From NCBI GenBank assembly GCA_024742705.1, contig JANSXZ010000026.1, positions 1-46,703 on the forward strand: 46,703 bases of DNA, written 5' to 3'. The translations under genes were made by a program, and so were the position numbers. The stretch is from Paracoccaceae bacterium (GTDB lineage Bacteria; Pseudomonadota; Alphaproteobacteria; Rhodobacterales; Rhodobacteraceae). Positions 16,695 to 26,263 of this stretch are shown here, piece after piece; positions within the stretch are counted from its first letter, which is position 1, and the number at the start of each line of letters is the position of its first letter. The notes under the pieces are model-generated. The model made no database searches. It had not been told where the DNA came from and saw nothing but the letters and a program-made list of their open reading frames with translations.

Positions 16695-17336
16695 ATGATG
16701 CGTTCCACCTGTCTTGCCTGCGGTCTCGGCGCCGCCCTGGCCGCGCCTGTCGCGGCGCATCCGCATATCTTCGTGGATACGGCGCTGCGCGTGGTGCTGG
16801 ACGACCAGAGCCGGATTGCCGGGGTCGAGGTGGTCTGGCGCTATGACGAGCTTTATTCGATGCTGACCTTCGAGGATCGTGGGCTGGACAGCGATTACGA
16901 CGGCCGGCTGAGCCCGGCCGAAACGGCGATCCTTTCGGGGTTCGACATGAACTGGGTGCCGGGGTTCGAGGGCGACCTTTACGTCATGGCCGATGGCGGC
17001 GCCGCGTTGCGACTGGGCCCGCCCGAACCGCGCGGCCTGACGGTGCGGGACGGGCAGATCGTGACGACGCATTTTCGCCCGCTTGCGCAGCCGGTGCCAG
17101 CCGCCGGCGTGGTTTTGCGCGCCTACGATCCCACGTTCTACACCGCCTATGACCTGACCGAGGTTACGGTTTCGGGCACCGGGTGCGCCGCGCTTGTCGA
17201 GCGGGCGGATGTGGATGCGGCCTATGCGCGGCTTCAGGATCTGCTGGCCGCCTTGCCGGATGACGGAAGCGCGGCCGAATATCCCGAGGTGGGCGCGGCC
17301 TTCGCCGACAGCGTGGTTCTGTCATGTCGGCGGTGA
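16695..17336 (+). CDS. DUF1007 family periplasmic protein, partner of a nickel/cobalt exporter
   Basis: This 213-residue protein has an N-terminal signal peptide (cleavage expected after PVAAHP or AAPVAA, residues 17-22) followed by HPHIFVDTALRVVLDD, the hallmark of DUF1007 proteins. A DSDYDGRLSPAE segment near residues 65-76 looks like an EF-hand-type loop. Members are frequently adjacent to NicO/RcnA-type exporters, as here: the next gene starts 13 bp before this one ends. The conserved His-Pro-His at the mature N-terminus suggests metal binding in the periplasm. The precise role is not established. Confidence 0.85.
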   Translation: MMRSTCLACGLGAALAAPVAAHPHIFVDTALRVVLDDQSRIAGVEVVWRYDELYSMLTFEDRGLDSDYDGRLSPAETAILSGFDMNWVPGFEGDLYVMADGGAALRLGPPEPRGLTVRDGQIVTTHFRPLAQPVPAAGVVLRAYDPTFYTAYDLTEVTVSGTGCAALVERADVDAAYARLQDLLAALPDDGSAAEYPEVGAAFADSVVLSCRR

Positions 17337-18253
17337 TCCTGCGGGGCGTGATCTGGAGCGGCTGCGCCATGCTGGCGGCGGCGGCGGTGTGGTTGTGGGG
17401 CATGGGCGGCGCAGCCGAGGTGGCGCGTTGGGCCGCCGAGGGCCAGCGCGAGGCGCAGGGCCTTCTGGCACGGGCGCTGCGGGCGTTGCGCGGCGGCGAG
17501 CCGGGCGCCCTGGCTGCGCTTCTGGGGCTTTGTTTCGCCTATGGGTTCTTTCACGCGGCGGGCCCCGGACATGGCAAGATGGTGATTGGCGGCTATGGCG
17601 TGGCCCGCCGGGTGCCGGTGCTGCGTCTGGCCGGCCTTGCGATTGCGGCGTCGCTGGCGCAGGCGATGACGGCCGTGGTGCTGGTTTATGGCGGGATCGG
17701 ATTGCTGTCGTGGGGGCGCGCGCAGCTGGTCGGTGTGGCCGAGGATGTGTTTGCCCCGCTCAGCTATGTGTTTGTCGCCGCGCTGGGCGGCTGGCTTGCG
17801 GTGCGGGGCGCCCGTGGCCTGTGGCGCACGCGGCGGCCCGCGCATCACGCCGGTGCAGACCATGGCACGCACAGCCATGGCGATGCCCCCTGTGGCCATT
17901 GCGGGCACCGCCATGCGCCCAGCCTGAGCGAAGCCGCCGAGGTGCGTTCGCTGCGCGATGCGGTGGCGGTGATCGCCGCGATCGCGGCGCGGCCCTGCAC
18001 CGGCGCGATGTTCGTTCTGATCCTGACGTGGCAGATGGGTCTGACGATGGCCGGCGTGGCCGGCGCTCTGGCCATCGGCATCGGCACCGCGACGGTTACG
18101 GTCGCTGTGGGGGTCGCCGCGGCCACATTGCGCGAAGGTGCGGTGATGCGCATGCAGGGCAATGCCGCGCTGCGCATGATGTCCACGCTCGAGCTGATGG
18201 CGGGCCTTGTCGTCGGGTTGCTGGCCGCCCAGGTGGCGCTGACGCTGATCTGA
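17324..18253 (+). CDS. NicO-family nickel/cobalt exporter (RcnA-like)
   Basis: This 309-residue inner-membrane protein has about six hydrophobic segments. The family motif FHAAGPGHGKMVIGGY is near residues 76-91, and ARPCTGAMFVLILTWQMG near 225-242 is the second conserved half. A cytoplasmic or periplasmic loop rich in histidine (HHAGADHGTHSHGDAPCGHC) near residues 170-190 is typical of metal-binding RcnA/NicO transporters. It is translationally coupled to the DUF1007 gene by a 13-bp overlap. The direction (efflux) is inferred from the family. Regulation by an RcnR-type repressor is not visible nearby. Confidence 0.87.
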   Translation: MSAVILRGVIWSGCAMLAAAAVWLWGMGGAAEVARWAAEGQREAQGLLARALRALRGGEPGALAALLGLCFAYGFFHAAGPGHGKMVIGGYGVARRVPVLRLAGLAIAASLAQAMTAVVLVYGGIGLLSWGRAQLVGVAEDVFAPLSYVFVAALGGWLAVRGARGLWRTRRPAHHAGADHGTHSHGDAPCGHCGHRHAPSLSEAAEVRSLRDAVAVIAAIAARPCTGAMFVLILTWQMGLTMAGVAGALAIGIGTATVTVAVGVAAATLREGAVMRMQGNAALRMMSTLELMAGLVVGLLAAQVALTLI

Positions 18254-18313
18254 TCCGGCGCGCGCGGCAGCCGGGGCTTGCCCGCCACGCGACTTGGCCA
18301 TATTGCTGCGAAA

Positions 18314-19687
18314 ATGAGCACCGCTGCGATGACCTTTCCCGCCCATACAAGGGCCGTTCTGGTGCTGGGCCTGCCGTTGATCGGTGGGCATATCGCGAAT
18401 TTCGCCATATCGCTCAGCGATACCGTCATGTTGGGCTGGTACGGTGTCGAGGCGCTGGCGGCGGTGACGCTGGCCAGTTCGTATTTCTTCGTGCTGTTCA
18501 TGTTCGGATCGGGCTTTGCCTGGGCGGTGATGCCGATGGTGGCCACCTATGCCGCCGAGCAGGACGAGATCAGCCTGCGCCGCGCAACACGCATGGGTCT
18601 GTGGCTGTCGCTGATCTTTGCGGGGCTGTCGATGCCGCTGTTCATCTGGTCGGCGGCGATTCTCGACCTGATGGGCCAGACGCCGGAAGTGGCCAGCCAG
18701 GCCGGGCAATACCTGCGCATTGCCGGTTGGGGGATCTTCCCGGCGCTTCTGGTGCTGGTGATCAAATCGTACCTTGCCGCGCTGGCGCGGACGCAGGTTG
18801 TGCTGTGGATGACGGTTGTCGGGGTCGTGGTGAACGTGCTGTTGAACCACGCGCTGATCTTCGGCAACTGGGGTGCGCCCGAGATGGGCGTTGCGGGCGC
18901 GGCCATCGCATCCATCGGCACCCACATGGCAATGCTGGCCGGGGTTGCGATCTACGCGGTGATCCGCCTGCCCGAACATCAGATCTTCGTCCGTCTCTGG
19001 CGCCCCGATGGCGAGATGTTCATGCGGGTTTTCCGGCTGGGTCTGCCCATTGGTCTGACCAGCCTCAGCGAGGTAACGCTGTTTTCGGCCAGCGCGGTGA
19101 TGATGGGCTGGCTGGGCACCGTGGCGCTGGCGGCGCATGGCGTGGCGATCACGCTGGCGTCGGCCGCATTCATGGTGCACCTGGGCCTCAGCAATGCCGC
19201 CACGGTGCGCGCTGCCAATGCGGCGGGGCGGTCGGACTGGCCGCATCTGGTGCGCGGGGCGGTTTCGGTGGCGGCACTGTCGCTGGCGGCGGGTATGGCG
19301 ACAACGCTGGTGTTCGTGATCTTCCCCGAACCTCTGATCGCGCTGTTTCTGGAGCCGGGCGAACCCGCCCGCGACCAGATCGTTGCCACCGGCGTGTGGC
19401 TTCTGGCGATGGCGGCACTGTTCCAGCTTGTGGATGGCGCGCAGGTGATCGCGCTGGGGCTGTTGCGCGGCGTGCAGGACACGCGCCGGCCCATGGTGAT
19501 CGCCGCCTTGTCCTACTGGGCCGTCGGCATCCCCTGTTCCTACTACCTGGGTTTCGTGGCCGGCCTCGACGGTGTCGGCGTATGGCTGGGCCTGGTCGTC
19601 GGGCTGGCTTGTGCGGCGGTTCTTCTGGTGCGGCGGTTCTGGCGCATGACGCAGGTGGCCGCGCCACCGCACCACAGGGCCGCGTGA
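18314..19687 (+). CDS. MATE-family multidrug efflux transporter (NorM-like)
   Basis: This 457-residue protein has about twelve membrane segments in two repeated halves. The N-terminal LVLGLPLIGGHIANFAISLSDTVMLGWYG is the usual MATE opening, and the second half repeats it with LGLPIGLTSLSEVTLFSASAVMMGWLG near residue 245. MATE pumps exchange cations for drugs or metabolites. The ATG at 18314 was chosen; the open frame starts at 18278, and a further ATG at 18329 is also possible. It follows the NicO gene by 60 bp on the same strand and may share its transcript, but a functional link is not obvious. The substrate is unknown. Confidence 0.88.
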   Translation: MSTAAMTFPAHTRAVLVLGLPLIGGHIANFAISLSDTVMLGWYGVEALAAVTLASSYFFVLFMFGSGFAWAVMPMVATYAAEQDEISLRRATRMGLWLSLIFAGLSMPLFIWSAAILDLMGQTPEVASQAGQYLRIAGWGIFPALLVLVIKSYLAALARTQVVLWMTVVGVVVNVLLNHALIFGNWGAPEMGVAGAAIASIGTHMAMLAGVAIYAVIRLPEHQIFVRLWRPDGEMFMRVFRLGLPIGLTSLSEVTLFSASAVMMGWLGTVALAAHGVAITLASAAFMVHLGLSNAATVRAANAAGRSDWPHLVRGAVSVAALSLAAGMATTLVFVIFPEPLIALFLEPGEPARDQIVATGVWLLAMAALFQLVDGAQVIALGLLRGVQDTRRPMVIAALSYWAVGIPCSYYLGFVAGLDGVGVWLGLVVGLACAAVLLVRRFWRMTQVAAPPHHRAA

Positions 19688-19698
19688 TCCGGCCGGGC

Positions 19699-20103
19699 TC
19701 AGCCGCCCGATGAGAGGCGTTCGGATTTCTTGCGCACCAGAACCGCGCGCAGATCGTGCATCGCCAGCAGAAGATCTTCGGTGATCGCCTCGAGTTCGGC
19801 ATCGGTGGCGCGCGATTGCGCCCACTGGGCGGTCAGATTCATCGCTTCGACCGTCTCGCCGGCGGCGCGCGCCTCGCGGTCCGTCAGCGCCGCGCGCCGC
19901 CGGTCGAGCCACGCCCCGATATGGGCGCGGTCGGCCTCTGACAGAGTGCGGTTGCCCTGTGGTTTCACTTCGCCGTTGCGGGTGTTGACCACGGCGATCG
20001 GATCCAGTTCCAGCCGCCGGTTGCGATTGCCCGCGTCCACCCGGAACACCACCGCGCCGTTTTCACGGATCCGGAAATAGTATTCGGGCAAAGCGTCCGA
20101 CAT
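19699..20103 (-). CDS. Conserved hypothetical protein
   Basis: This 134-residue soluble protein has no signal peptide or membrane segment. It begins MSDALPEYYFRIRENGAVVFRVD, continues with a strand-rich half (NRNRRLELDPIAVVNTRNGEVKPQG), and ends in a long charged helical region (residues 55-130). I do not recognise a named domain. The codon use and the clean end 11 bp from the convergent MATE gene support a real gene. The ATG at 20103 fits because the frame upstream (to 20280) overlaps the aminotransferase gene on the same strand and reads as noise. It lies 64 bp downstream of the aminotransferase gene and may be co-transcribed. Function unknown. Confidence 0.7.
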   Translation of the reverse strand: MSDALPEYYFRIRENGAVVFRVDAGNRNRRLELDPIAVVNTRNGEVKPQGNRTLSEADRAHIGAWLDRRRAALTDREARAAGETVEAMNLTAQWAQSRATDAELEAITEDLLLAMHDLRAVLVRKKSERLSSGG

Positions 20104-20167
20104 CTCGATCACCGTGGTTCTTGCGCGGGTCAGAGCCAAAGACCGGCCCCTGCCCGCGCGGATTCGT

Positions 20168-21855
<1,688 letters not shown>

Positions 21856-21856
<1 letters not shown>

Positions 21857-22116
21857 TGGAGACCCGCGAACACCGTATCAAGCGGTTGAAGATGCGGTCG
21901 ATGCGCCGTGGCATCAAGGAAATGGACATCATCCTGACCACCTACGCCGACCGCGCGCTGGGCGACAGCGACGAGGCCGCGTTGCAGACCTATGACGCCT
22001 TCCTGCACGAAAACGACCACGACCTGTATCAGTGGGTCACCGGCCAGATCGCCCCGCCGCCGGACTATTCGGCGCTGATCGCCGACATCCAGGCCGGAAT
22101 CAACGAAGCGCCTTAA
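21856..22116 (+). CDS. sdhE: Succinate dehydrogenase FAD assembly factor (SdhE)
   Basis: This 86-residue protein of the SdhE/YgfY (DUF339) family promotes covalent FAD attachment to the SdhA flavoprotein. The hallmark is RSMRRGIKEMDIILTTYA near residues 15-32, with the RG and E-D residues conserved across bacteria and mitochondria (Sdh5), followed by the acidic YDAFLHENDHDLYQW segment. ATG at 21856 is chosen over the in-frame GTG three bases earlier because it overlaps the XRE stop. Length is normal. The sdh genes themselves are not in the window. Confidence 0.9.
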
Positions 22117-22175
22117 CCGAATGTTCGGCATTTGTGTTCATTCTGCTGCGAAAGGAAGCCGAGTCGGAGAACACT

Positions 22176-22673
22176 ATGAAAATGGACATGCCGCCCGGAA
22201 CCGGTGCGAACAGGGGCTTCATGAGCAGCTATCTCGAGGCGCTGGCGCTGGTCGAGCGGCTGCATCGCCTGTTGCTGGATGTCATCAAGGACGAATTCGA
22301 ACGCGTCGGGGTTCTGGAAATCAATGCGGTTCAGGCGCTTTTGCTGTTCAACATCGGCGAAAACGAGGTGACCGCCGGTGAATTGAAGACCCGCGGCTAC
22401 TATCAGGGCAGCAACGTCAGCTACAACCTGAAGAAACTCGTCGAAATGGGCTATATGCACCACCAGCGATGCGAGATCGACCGCCGCTCGGTGCGCGTCC
22501 GGCTGACCGGCAAGGGCCGCGAAATCCGCGATGTGGTGGCCGGGCTGTTCTCGCGCCATGCCGAAGGGTTGCAGGACAAGGGCGTTCTGGGGCCGGAAGG
22601 CATAGAAGACATAACCACAAGCCTGAAGCGTGTGGAAAGATACTGGACCGACCAGATCCGCTATATCTACTGA
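22176..22673 (+). CDS. MarR-family winged-helix regulator, LdtR-like
   Basis: This 165-residue regulator has a MarR fold. FMSSYLEALALVERLHRLLLDVIKDEFER is the dimerisation helix, INAVQALLLFNIGENEVTAGELKTRGYYQGSNVSYNLKKLVEMGY the HTH, and CEIDRRSVRVRLTGKG the wing. This pattern is highly conserved in alphaproteobacteria and matches LdtR, described in Sinorhizobium and Liberibacter as a regulator of an L,D-transpeptidase and stress tolerance. The ATG at 22176 gives a short Met-rich leader; the upstream open frame from 22032 overlaps sdhE in another frame and is rejected. It sits 59 bp after sdhE, and its stop overlaps the convergent sulfotransferase stop by 7 bp. Its targets here are unknown. 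Confidence 0.83.
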   Translation: MKMDMPPGTGANRGFMSSYLEALALVERLHRLLLDVIKDEFERVGVLEINAVQALLLFNIGENEVTAGELKTRGYYQGSNVSYNLKKLVEMGYMHHQRCEIDRRSVRVRLTGKGREIRDVVAGLFSRHAEGLQDKGVLGPEGIEDITTSLKRVERYWTDQIRYIY

Positions 22674-23494
22674 TCCCCTTCCGCCAGGGCATCATGCAGC
22701 GCATCCAGGTCCACCGGCGCCACCGGGTGCTGACGGCCGGCATCTTCGGCATCATACCCGAAAATCTGGAAATCGCGGCGATAGATCTCGTGCACCAGGT
22801 GCATCGACAGATCGTCGAAATAGGCGGCCACCGGATGTGCGCGGCGTGGCCCGTGCCCGGCACTCTCGTTGAACCGGGGCACGGCGGAAAGATCGACGCG
22901 ATGTGGCGTTTCGATGTGCGAGAGGACATCGCCCATGCCCGCGGCAAAATCCTCGGTGTGGATAACCCTGTCGAAACGTCCGCCGTTGCGCACGAAGGTG
23001 CCGGCATGCCCGGCCATGCCAGACCAGTGGATATCGGGATCCATCGGGCGCCGCCACCGGATCGTATCGCGCGCAAACAGCAAGAAACGCCGGAACGATG
23101 CAATCTGGTCGAACGGCCGGGTGCCGTCCGGCCCGCCGATGTCCACCCCGTAGCGGGCCACCAGCATCGGCACGAGATTGCCGCGATACCGGTTGCCATT
23201 GCGCTGAATGCCGCAAACCTTGTCCAGAAATGACGACAGGATGCGCGAATAGGGATTGCGGACACAGGTGAACGCAAAGGTCTCGCGGCCCAGGGCCGCC
23301 TCGGTGATCGCCGGGCGGCTGTCTTCGCGGGCCCATTTGTGCAGACCGTCGCGCGCATCGTGAATATCGCCGTCGAAGTACCGCCCGTGATCCGAGAAAT
23401 ACAGGATCTGCCCGATCGTCGAACAGGCACATTTCGGCACGACGCGATACATCACGCTCGCGCTTTCGGTCATCCATACACCGGGAAACCCCAT
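22667..23494 (-). CDS. Sulfotransferase family protein (carbohydrate sulfotransferase-like)
   Basis: This 275-residue protein carries both PAPS-binding signatures of sulfotransferases. The 5'-phosphosulfate loop is VVPKCACSTIGQIL near residues 18-31, and the 3'-phosphate site is FTCVRNPYSRILSSFLDKV near 74-92. This form (PKCACST and RNPYSR) is typical of the carbohydrate sulfotransferase group, so a polysaccharide or glycoconjugate acceptor is likely. The ATG at 23494 has an excellent AAGGAGG upstream, which decides the start; the frame upstream to 23671 is not used. It is divergent from a GT14-type glycosyltransferase with 146 bp between, suggesting that both decorate the same surface glycan. 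Confidence 0.83.
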   Translation of the reverse strand: MGFPGVWMTESASVMYRVVPKCACSTIGQILYFSDHGRYFDGDIHDARDGLHKWAREDSRPAITEAALGRETFAFTCVRNPYSRILSSFLDKVCGIQRNGNRYRGNLVPMLVARYGVDIGGPDGTRPFDQIASFRRFLLFARDTIRWRRPMDPDIHWSGMAGHAGTFVRNGGRFDRVIHTEDFAAGMGDVLSHIETPHRVDLSAVPRFNESAGHGPRRAHPVAAYFDDLSMHLVHEIYRRDFQIFGYDAEDAGRQHPVAPVDLDALHDALAEGDQ

Positions 23495-23640
23495 GCACCG
23501 CCTCCTTCCCTCGCCTGCCGCCTTGCGCCGGGCCAAGTTTTTCTTTTCACTAGGCAAAGCAAAAAAACGCACATCTTTCAATTGTGCATCCGCGTCGGAA
23601 ACGTGGACAATCCCTGCAAACAAGGCTGATTGATCCGAAA

Positions 23641-25209
23641 ATGGCGAAAATCGCATATGTTCTTCTGGCACACAGGGATCCCGGTGCGCTGATCCGTCAG
23701 GCCCGCCGTCTGACCGCTGCAGGCGATTGCGTGGCGCTGCACTATGATGCGCGCGCCCCGCGTGCCGAATACGAGGCGCTGCGGGCCGCCCTTGCGGGAC
23801 AGCCCAACATCACATTCGCGCGCCGCCGCATCCGCTGCGGCTGGGGCCAATGGTCGCTGGTGCGCGCCTCCCTCGAGACACTGCGCGTGGCGCGCGATGT
23901 CTTTCCCCGTGCCACGCATTTCTTTCTGATCTCCGGCGATTGCATGCCCGTGAAATCCGCCGAATTCATCCACGACAGCCTCGACCGGATGCCATGCGAC
24001 CACATCGAGAGCCATGATTTCTTCCGCACCGACTGGATCAAGACCGGCTGGACCGAAGACCGCCTGATCTATCGCCATATCTTCAACGAAAGACGGCAAC
24101 GGCGCCTGTTCTATGCGATGCACGCTGTGCAGAAACATCTGGGCCTGCGCCGCGCGCTGCCCGACGGGTTGGCCATTCACATCGGCAGCCAGTGGTGGTG
24201 CCTGCGCGCCGCCACGGTCGATATGATCTTTGAATTCTTGCGCGCCAACCCGGCCGTCGCGCGGTTCTTCCGCACCACCTGGATCCCCGACGAAATCCTG
24301 TTCCAGACTCTCGTGCGCCATCTGGTGCCCCGCGGCGAGATCCGCAACCGCACGCCCACCTTCCTGATCTTTTCCGACTATGGGATGCCCGTCACCTTCT
24401 ACAACGATCACTACGACATGCTGCTCGCACAGGATGCGTTCTTTGCACGCAAGATCAGCCCAGAGGCGACCGATCTGAAATCCCGGCTTGGTGCGCTCTA
24501 TGCACAAGAGGGCCAAACCTTTGCGATCAGCGATGAAGGCCGCGCGCAATATGCCTTTCTCACCGCCGAGGGCCGCGAAGGCCGCCGCTTCGCGCCGCGC
24601 TTCTGGGAAGCCGAAAGCCGGATCGGCCGGCACCGGCAGCTGCTGATCCTGAGTTGCTCGAAGTGGTCGGTCGCACGCCGGCTGGCGGCAAGGATTCAGG
24701 CCGAAACCGGGATCCGCGCTGTGGGCTACCTGTTCAACGACCCCCACGAAGACCTGCCCGAACTCCGCGACATGCCGGGCGGCGCGATCCGCCACCGTCG
24801 GGTGCTGATGCGCATGCTCTACGACGCGATCGGCGCCGACCGGCTGGCGATCTGCGTCGATCCGTCAAGCATCGACATCATTCAGGATTTCTTCCGCGAT
24901 CAGGCCGATACAAGGCTGCTGGAAATCCAGTGCACACGCGACGATGCGGATCTGACCGAACAGGCCCGAAGGCAGGGGTTGATCGGCGCCCACACCGGCG
25001 CCGCGCGCTGCGCCGAGGTCGTGGCGACCCTGCGCAACCAGCTTGCACACCACAGCGAAAGGCTCGCCACCGCGCATTTGGCGCCGCACCACCACCTCGA
25101 GGAAACGGCGCCCGAGGCGGCAAACCTGCGCGCGCTGCGCGGCTTTCTGGGCATCTCGGATCAATCCGCAGTTGCCATCCTGACGCCCGGCGGTCTTTTC
25201 GACGGCTAA
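23641..25209 (+). CDS. GT14-type (core-2/I-branching) glycosyltransferase with a C-terminal extra domain
   Basis: This 522-residue protein opens with MAKIAYVLLAHRDPGALIRQ. It continues through CVALHYDAR, RRRIRCGWGQWSLVRASLETL, FFLISGDCMPVKS, IHIGSQWWCLRA and WIPDEILFQTL over about 270 residues. That order is the pattern of the beta-1,6-N-acetylglucosaminyltransferase / peptide O-xylosyltransferase family. The C-terminal 200 residues (from about 320) form a separate Rossmann-like region (LLILSCSKWSVARRLAARI) known only as an [15 protein letters not shown] domain in Rhodobacterales proteins, to my knowledge DUF5928. It probably adds a sugar branch to a cell-surface polysaccharide or capsule. 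The start at 23641 lacks a strong ribosome-binding site, but the protein fits. Divergent from the sulfotransferase. Confidence 0.82.
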   Translation: MAKIAYVLLAHRDPGALIRQARRLTAAGDCVALHYDARAPRAEYEALRAALAGQPNITFARRRIRCGWGQWSLVRASLETLRVARDVFPRATHFFLISGDCMPVKSAEFIHDSLDRMPCDHIESHDFFRTDWIKTGWTEDRLIYRHIFNERRQRRLFYAMHAVQKHLGLRRALPDGLAIHIGSQWWCLRAATVDMIFEFLRANPAVARFFRTTWIPDEILFQTLVRHLVPRGEIRNRTPTFLIFSDYGMPVTFYNDHYDMLLAQDAFFARKISPEATDLKSRLGALYAQEGQTFAISDEGRAQYAFLTAEGREGRRFAPRFWEAESRIGRHRQLLILSCSKWSVARRLAARIQAETGIRAVGYLFNDPHEDLPELRDMPGGAIRHRRVLMRMLYDAIGADRLAICVDPSSIDIIQDFFRDQADTRLLEIQCTRDDADLTEQARRQGLIGAHTGAARCAEVVATLRNQLAHHSERLATAHLAPHHHLEETAPEAANLRALRGFLGISDQSAVAILTPGGLFDG

Positions 25210-25211
25210 GC

Positions 25212-25859
25212 CTACTTCCCGCGCAAACCGGCAATCCAGCGGCGAATACGCCCGCGCCCGTCATCCACCGCGTCGCCCGCCGCTTCCCAGCTATCGGCAA
25301 CCTCGCGCAGGGCCGGATCGATCCGCGCCGCACGAAACCGCCGCCACCGCACCCAGACCGCCCAGACAAAGGCCGCCAGAAGCGTCAGGATCACAATGTT
25401 GACCCAGGGCACGATCCGCACATCCGGCTGCGCCACGGCGCGCACCTCGACGGCATTGGGAAAGATCGAAAGGAACTCGTTGCGCCAGCCATAATGCCGG
25501 ATCACCACCCACTGCGGCGCGCTCTTGGTCGATACCAGATCCCGCGCCTCGGCCTGCAAGTTCGAACTGTCCAGCTTGAAATAGGGCGGCCAGCCCCAAC
25601 CGGTGTCCTCGTTGCGGTACACCATAGGACGGTCGTTCTCATAAAAGGCTTCGATGAAACGCACATCCCGGTTCACCGTCGCGCCCGCCTGGCTGCCGGT
25701 ATCCCCCGAGGCCCAGAACACCGAATTCGCGCCGAAATCCACCCGCTGAACCTCGGTGTTCACAATGCGCACCACGTCGTGCTGCGGCAGCGTGTAATGC
25801 AGGAACCCCCCGATCACCGACCAGACGATGATCAGAAAACCCCATTTGACATAAAACAT
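25212..25859 (-). CDS. DUF1523 family membrane-anchored protein
   Basis: This 215-residue protein begins MFYVKWGFLIIVWSVIGGFLHYTLPQHDVVRIVNTEVQRV, an N-terminal membrane segment followed by the motif that defines DUF1523. A second membrane segment (VPWVNIVILTLLAAFVWAVWV) is near residues 145-165, followed by a basic cytoplasmic tail. The middle soluble part is probably periplasmic. The ATG at 25859 is chosen because AAGGGGC lies upstream; an in-frame GTG is six bases earlier. It ends 2 bp from the convergent glycosyltransferase and follows the small membrane protein gene by 12 bp. Function unknown. Confidence 0.8.
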   Translation of the reverse strand: MFYVKWGFLIIVWSVIGGFLHYTLPQHDVVRIVNTEVQRVDFGANSVFWASGDTGSQAGATVNRDVRFIEAFYENDRPMVYRNEDTGWGWPPYFKLDSSNLQAEARDLVSTKSAPQWVVIRHYGWRNEFLSIFPNAVEVRAVAQPDVRIVPWVNIVILTLLAAFVWAVWVRWRRFRAARIDPALREVADSWEAAGDAVDDGRGRIRRWIAGLRGK

Positions 25860-25871
25860 GGTCACGGCCCC

Positions 25872-26138
25872 TTACATGAAATTCGTGACATAGATCAGAA
25901 TACCGATCAGGCTCAGCGGCACCACATAAACCCCCAGGATCAGCTTGCGCCGGATCGACCCGTCATAACGCTCCAGCCCGCTGCGCACATGCGCCTCCCG
26001 GTCGCCAGCCCCGTTGCCCGCGTCCCATTCCGCTTCCAGCTTCGCACGACGTACGGATCGTGAATACAACGACAGGCACACATAGACCACCGTCAAGCCG
26101 ATCAGCAGCATCGCAAACAAACGCAATCCACCCATCAT
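25872..26138 (-). CDS. Small two-TM hypothetical membrane protein
   Basis: This 88-residue protein has an N-terminal membrane helix (LRLFAMLLIGLTVVYVCLSLY), a charged loop (SRSVRRAKLEAEWD...REAHVRSGLERYDGSIRR) and a second helix (LILGVYVVPLSLIGILIYV). The double ATG at 26136-26138 has AAGGGAG upstream, which supports this start over the open frame reaching 26222. It lies 12 bp before the DUF1523 gene on the same strand, so the pair is probably one operon. I do not recognise the family by name. A role alongside the DUF1523 protein in the envelope is a guess. Confidence 0.7.
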   Translation of the reverse strand: MMGGLRLFAMLLIGLTVVYVCLSLYSRSVRRAKLEAEWDAGNGAGDREAHVRSGLERYDGSIRRKLILGVYVVPLSLIGILIYVTNFM

Positions 26139-26216
26139 GTCCCGAACTCCCTTGCCGCCGCCCGCTACTATCGTGATACCGGTCGCGCCCCGCCTGAGCA
26201 ACCGCGCCCGGCCCGC

Positions 26217-26252
26217 TTTCATCGTTCCAAAATACTCCCGCCGGAGGCGTCC
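26217..26252. repeat. GAGTATTT-type intergenic repeat, copy 3
   Basis: The block TTTCATCGTTCCAAAATACT followed by CCCGCCGGAGGCG lies 12 bp beyond the stop of the minus-strand creatinase gene. It differs from copy 1 (5847-5884) at only a few positions. In the gene's direction it reads as a CTCC/GGAG mini-hairpin followed by TATTTT, which could terminate or stabilise the creatinase transcript. Confidence 0.6.
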
Positions 26253-26263
26253 CTCCGCGCAGC

